From positions 124,001-188,000 of the forward strand of contig NZ_BLRH01000009.1 of NCBI RefSeq assembly GCF_025996515.1: a stretch of DNA of 64,000 nucleotides, in the 5' to 3' direction. The translations under genes were made by a program, and so were the position numbers. This DNA is from Rhizohabitans arisaemae (GTDB lineage Bacteria > Actinomycetota > Actinomycetes > Streptosporangiales > Streptosporangiaceae). The notes beneath the pieces are model-generated. The model saw nothing but the letters and a program-made list of their open reading frames with translations, was not told the DNA's origin and ran no database searches. Position 1 is the stretch's first letter; each line of letters begins with the position of its first letter. This document shows, one piece after another, positions 59,427 to 64,000 of the stretch.

Positions 59427-59924
59427 GCATTACTCCTGACGGCTACCGGTGGCCCGGGGACGCAGGTCACCCCGCGAGGAGGTGAAGCCACACCGATGGC
59501 ATGTTCGAGAGCCGGCGGGCGTGGTCAGCCTCAGTGCGGGATGTGTGCCAGCCAGACCTCTTCTGGTTTTTCTTTGTCAAACAAGTCGAACTATAAGTAA
59601 GCAATCATCGTGCGACAAGATCGAGGAGGCCACCCGGAGACCCCTCGTTCCCGCAGGTGTGGAGGCGGCCGTCACGCCGTCCCGAGGTGGGCGCGACGAC
59701 CCCTCGGAACCCTTCGCACCAGCGACGACGCCCGCCTCCCCCCTCGCCGGGGGAGAAACCCCCGGCATTCGGCGATCTTGTGGAGCCACCGGGAACCCTC
59801 GCCGATCCGCTAGGACCCGGATCCCGGCTTGGCGAGCACGGGCGTGCCGGCGACACCCCCTCGGCACGCCGTACTCGAACCGTCGAACCGTGTCACGCCC
59901 TCGCCTGGGCCGTCTCGGGGTTGT
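59427..59924. other. Intergenic region (498 bp) upstream of the SARP gene
   Basis: No frame looks coding. The first part is AT-richer around 59560-59620 and likely carries the SARP promoter on the minus strand. A weak motif-like GGCATGTT-CGAG lies at about 59499-59510, 73 bp before the SARP start, but its right half does not match. Confidence 0.4.
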
Positions 59925-60098
59925 TCAGTTCCACGGCTCGGCGAACGCCAGGAGTAGCGGTGCCTGGGCGGGATCCGCTGTCTGAGCGACGGTTGCCGAT
60001 GGAACGATCTTGCTCAGGGCAATACCTGCGAAGGCGGCGGCGGACACGGCCAGGACAAGGGTGAAGTGAGTGACCCGGCCCCTCATATTGCGGATCAT
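59925..60098 (-). CDS. 57-residue secreted peptide of unknown function
   Basis: ATG 60098 to TGA 59925-59927 encodes 57 residues starting MIRNMRGRVTHFTLVLAVSA. The basic start, a hydrophobic stretch (about 11-28) and small residues near 34-38 form a plausible signal peptide. The remaining tail is about 20 residues, QTADPAQAPLLLAFAEPWN, with no Cys. AGGTAGGG lies before the start at good spacing. The frame has a moderate GC3 bias, lower than its neighbours. It lies alone between the SARP gene and methyltransferase gene and is too short for common length cut-offs. It may be a signal, a resistance-related or an unrecognised conserved small protein; chance cannot be excluded. Confidence 0.45.
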   Translation of the reverse strand: MIRNMRGRVTHFTLVLAVSAAAFAGIALSKIVPSATVAQTADPAQAPLLLAFAEPWN

Positions 60099-60439
60099 CG
60101 ATTCCCTACCTCGTGCTCGAGTGGAGGCACTGCTCGGTAGCGTCGAACGACGCTAGCCACACCATGACAGAAGGCAATATTTCCGCGTTATTCCTTCCTT
60201 TCTGGGGCGACATTTACACAGGTCGAAGCGGCCCATTGACCGGACAACGTCAAGACGACTCCGCCTCCAAGCACTGAAAAGCACCTCTGACCAGGACATC
60301 CGCGAGCCTGCTCCATCCTCGGGCAAGCGACGGCTTCGCATTCGAAAAGGTGCGAACCCCATCGGACGCGATCAAGCTCGGTGGAGACGTGACGTCGAGA
60401 CCGGCGAACACCCAGAGCGCCCACCTACGGAGGAGATCC
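60099..60439. other. Intergenic region (341 bp) upstream of the methyltransferase
   Basis: No convincing gene is seen; short Cys/Arg-rich frames on the minus strand are rejected. It carries one copy of the cluster motif at 60338-60354. The A/T-richer part at about 60165-60225 may contain the promoter of the small secreted peptide on the minus strand. Confidence 0.4.
60338..60354 (+). promoter_or_regulatory. Cluster motif copy 14
   Basis: GCATT-CGAA-AAGGTGCG, 86 bp before ATG 60440 of the methyltransferase. The right half equals that of the aryl-PKS copy at 9681. Confidence 0.4.
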
Positions 60440-61486
60440 ATGGCCACCAGCGGCAGCGTTACCGTCACGGACGCCGACTACCTGCGGATCCTCATTCACG
60501 GCACCACCGCATTCGAGTTGCTGCGCACCGGGCTGGAGTTCGGCCTCTTCGAGCGTCTGGAGGAGTCGGGAGGGATGGACCTGCCGCAGGTCGCGGCGGC
60601 GCTCGGCGTCCGGGAGCAGCCGGCCCGCGTCCTGCTGCTCGGGCTGACCTCCCTGTTCCTGCTGGAGAAGCAGGGTGAGAAGTACGTCAACGCCCCGATG
60701 ACCCGGCGCAAGCTGCTCCGCGCCGGCCCCCGATTCCTGGGCGAGCTCGTCGACATCCAAGCCAAAATCATCAACGCCGGCATGGCGGACTTCGCGGAAT
60801 CCGTCCGGCGGGACACCAACGTGGGGCTTCGCCACATCGACGGCCCGGGCACGACGCTGTACGAGCGGATCACCGCCCACCCGCACCTGCAAGAGGTCTT
60901 CTACGCCAACATGGGGAACGCGTCGCGCAAGGCGTTCATCCAGATCCTCGACCTCTACGACTTCTCCGCCGCCCGCCACGTCATCGACATCGGCGGCGGC
61001 GACGGCACCAACAGCGTCGAGCTCGCCAAACGGTATCCGAAGCTGGAAGTCACGGTGTTCGACCAGGAGAGCGTGACCGAACTCGCCGCCCAGCGGATCG
61101 CCGACCCGGACCTGCGCAAGCGGGTGCACTTCCACGCCGGCGACCTGCTGACCGACGCCCTGCCCGAAGGCGCGGACACGATCCTGTTCTTCCACATCTT
61201 CGAGATCTGGTCGCTGGAGCGCAACGTCGAACTGCTCCGCAGATGCCACGCGGCGCTGCCCGCCGGGGGCGTGTGCCTGATCTACAACTTCACCTCCAAC
61301 GACGAGGGCACCGGATCGATGAGCGCCGGACTGCTGTCGCCGTACTTCCTCACCCTGGCCTCCGGGGAGGGCATGGTCTACTCGCCGGACGACATGGAGC
61401 GGGCCATCCGCGACGCGGGCTTCTCCCGCGTGGACCGGTACCAGAACCTGGGGTTCAGCCACGCGCTGGTCGTCGGCCACAAGTGA
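60440..61486 (+). CDS. SAM-dependent aryl C-/O-methyltransferase (NcsB1/MdpB1-like)
   Basis: A 348-residue class I methyltransferase of the type with an N-terminal dimerisation winged helix (about 1-95, TTAFELLRTGLEFGLFERLEE). The SAM site is HVIDIGGGDGTNSVELAKRYPKLEVTVFD (about 175-203), with the later CLIYNFTSNDEG and the Tyr/Asp-rich C-terminus. It resembles enzymes that methylate the aryl acid in neocarzinostatin and maduropeptin. In maduropeptin the homologue C-methylates 6-methylsalicylate; here it could do the same to the product of the 9806 PKS although it lies 46 kb away. GGAGGAGA precedes ATG 60440. Confidence 0.85.
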   Translation: MATSGSVTVTDADYLRILIHGTTAFELLRTGLEFGLFERLEESGGMDLPQVAAALGVREQPARVLLLGLTSLFLLEKQGEKYVNAPMTRRKLLRAGPRFLGELVDIQAKIINAGMADFAESVRRDTNVGLRHIDGPGTTLYERITAHPHLQEVFYANMGNASRKAFIQILDLYDFSAARHVIDIGGGDGTNSVELAKRYPKLEVTVFDQESVTELAAQRIADPDLRKRVHFHAGDLLTDALPEGADTILFFHIFEIWSLERNVELLRRCHAALPAGGVCLIYNFTSNDEGTGSMSAGLLSPYFLTLASGEGMVYSPDDMERAIRDAGFSRVDRYQNLGFSHALVVGHK

Positions 61487-61656
61487 CCGGCCCGGAAGCG
61501 GAACGGCGCCGGAGCAGGCCTGCCCGGCGCTACGCCGTACCGGACGTCCGGTGCGGGCCACCGCGGTAGAGCGAGTCTGCATCAGGTGACATTTGGGGAT
61601 TTCATTTAGGCGGACGTTGGCCTACAGTACCGTGAGCGTCAGTGTCGTCACCGTGA

Positions 61657-63945
<2,289 letters not shown>

Positions 63946-63961
63946 CACACGGTCCCCTGAA

Positions 63962-63989
63962 ATGCCCGGCGTCAGCGGATGCCGGGCAT
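63962..63989 (+). terminator. Terminator hairpin after geosmin synthase
   Basis: A perfect 9-bp stem ATGCCCGGC / GCCGGGCAT with a 10-base loop, 16 bases after the geosmin synthase stop. Confidence 0.65.
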
Positions 63990-64000
63990 CGGGAACGATC

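Noticed and set aside
60153-60468. Overlapping minus-strand frames of 69-78 residues upstream of the methyltransferase
   Set aside because: Composition does not match coding DNA here, and three mutually overlapping frames compete; none has a ribosome site or family pattern.
61539-61552. Perfect 14-bp palindrome ACCGGACGTCCGGT after the methyltransferase gene
   Set aside because: No loop and no T-run, so not a convincing terminator; short GC palindromes arise often by chance at this base composition.

Overview
The window is high-GC actinomycete DNA: strong GC3 bias, GGAGG ribosome sites, many ATGA/GTGA stop-start overlaps and GTG/TTG starts. The gene families (SARP and LAL regulators, a geosmin synthase, mycothiol-type proteins) fit a filamentous actinomycete. 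The aryl-PKS, C-methyl sugar and enediyne gene combination recalls maduropeptin-type producers such as Actinomadura, but the genus cannot be fixed from sequence alone. About 1.9-61.5 kb reads as one enediyne natural-product gene cluster. Small membrane/secreted genes flank it on the left and a geosmin synthase on the right.

Layout. 0-1.3 kb: end of a membrane protein, a small membrane protein, and an alpha/beta hydrolase lacking the usual nucleophile. 1.9-9.4 kb: a TrmB/LuxR-like regulator, an acyl-CoA carboxylase beta subunit, a hydrolase, a secreted protein, an FGE-fold protein paired with a MoaD/ThiS-like sulfur carrier, and a salicylyl-CoA-hydroxylase-like flavoenzyme. 9.8-16.6 kb: an iterative aromatic type I PKS (6-MSA/naphthoate type) coupled to an aryl-CoA ligase. 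16.7-23.9 kb (minus strand): sugar genes (C-methyltransferase, UDP-glucuronate-decarboxylase-like enzyme, nucleotide-sugar dehydrogenase, PIG-L deacetylase, sugar-1-phosphate nucleotidylyltransferase) and a class D flavin monooxygenase. 24.0-40.8 kb (plus strand): SgcJ-like protein, epoxide hydrolase, two DUF2306 membrane proteins, two DUF1702/UnbL paralogues, UnbV, UnbU, the enediyne PKS, its hot-dog thioesterase, flavin reductase and P450. 40.8-46.9 kb: AraC regulator, DUF5987-like/GMC oxidoreductase pair, AhpD-like protein, mycothiol-type protein, DUF899 protein. 47.4-59.4 kb: LAL regulator, carboxylase epsilon subunit, membrane protein, quinone oxidoreductase, glycosyltransferase, MFS exporter, a transthyretin-fold protein with altered catalytic residues, and a SARP regulator. 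59.9-61.5 kb: a 57-residue secreted peptide missed by length cut-offs and an aryl methyltransferase. 61.7-63.9 kb: geosmin synthase.

How the genes may work together (inference). The enediyne PKS and thioesterase make the polyene precursor; UnbL/V/U, flavin-dependent enzymes, P450, GMC oxidoreductase and epoxide hydrolase mature the core. The second PKS, CoA ligase, methyltransferase and flavoenzyme make and decorate an aryl-CoA side chain. UDP-glucose is converted to a C-methylated pentose and attached by the glycosyltransferase. The product is exported by the MFS protein. No aminotransferase, aminomutase, halogenase or chromoprotein apoprotein gene is visible in the window, so the product probably differs from known chromoprotein enediynes or the remaining genes lie outside.

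The least expected observations are: a 17-bp motif (GCANN-N4-RRGWTG, usually followed by CG or CC) found by eye at 14 places in nine intergenic regions, mostly 55-86 bp before start codons and oriented with the gene; a 5-hydroxyisourate-hydrolase-fold protein whose catalytic residues are all replaced; a sulfur-carrier/FGE-fold gene pair; and an enediyne PKS whose C-terminal phosphopantetheinyl transferase domain looks degenerate. All were found by reading, without database search.
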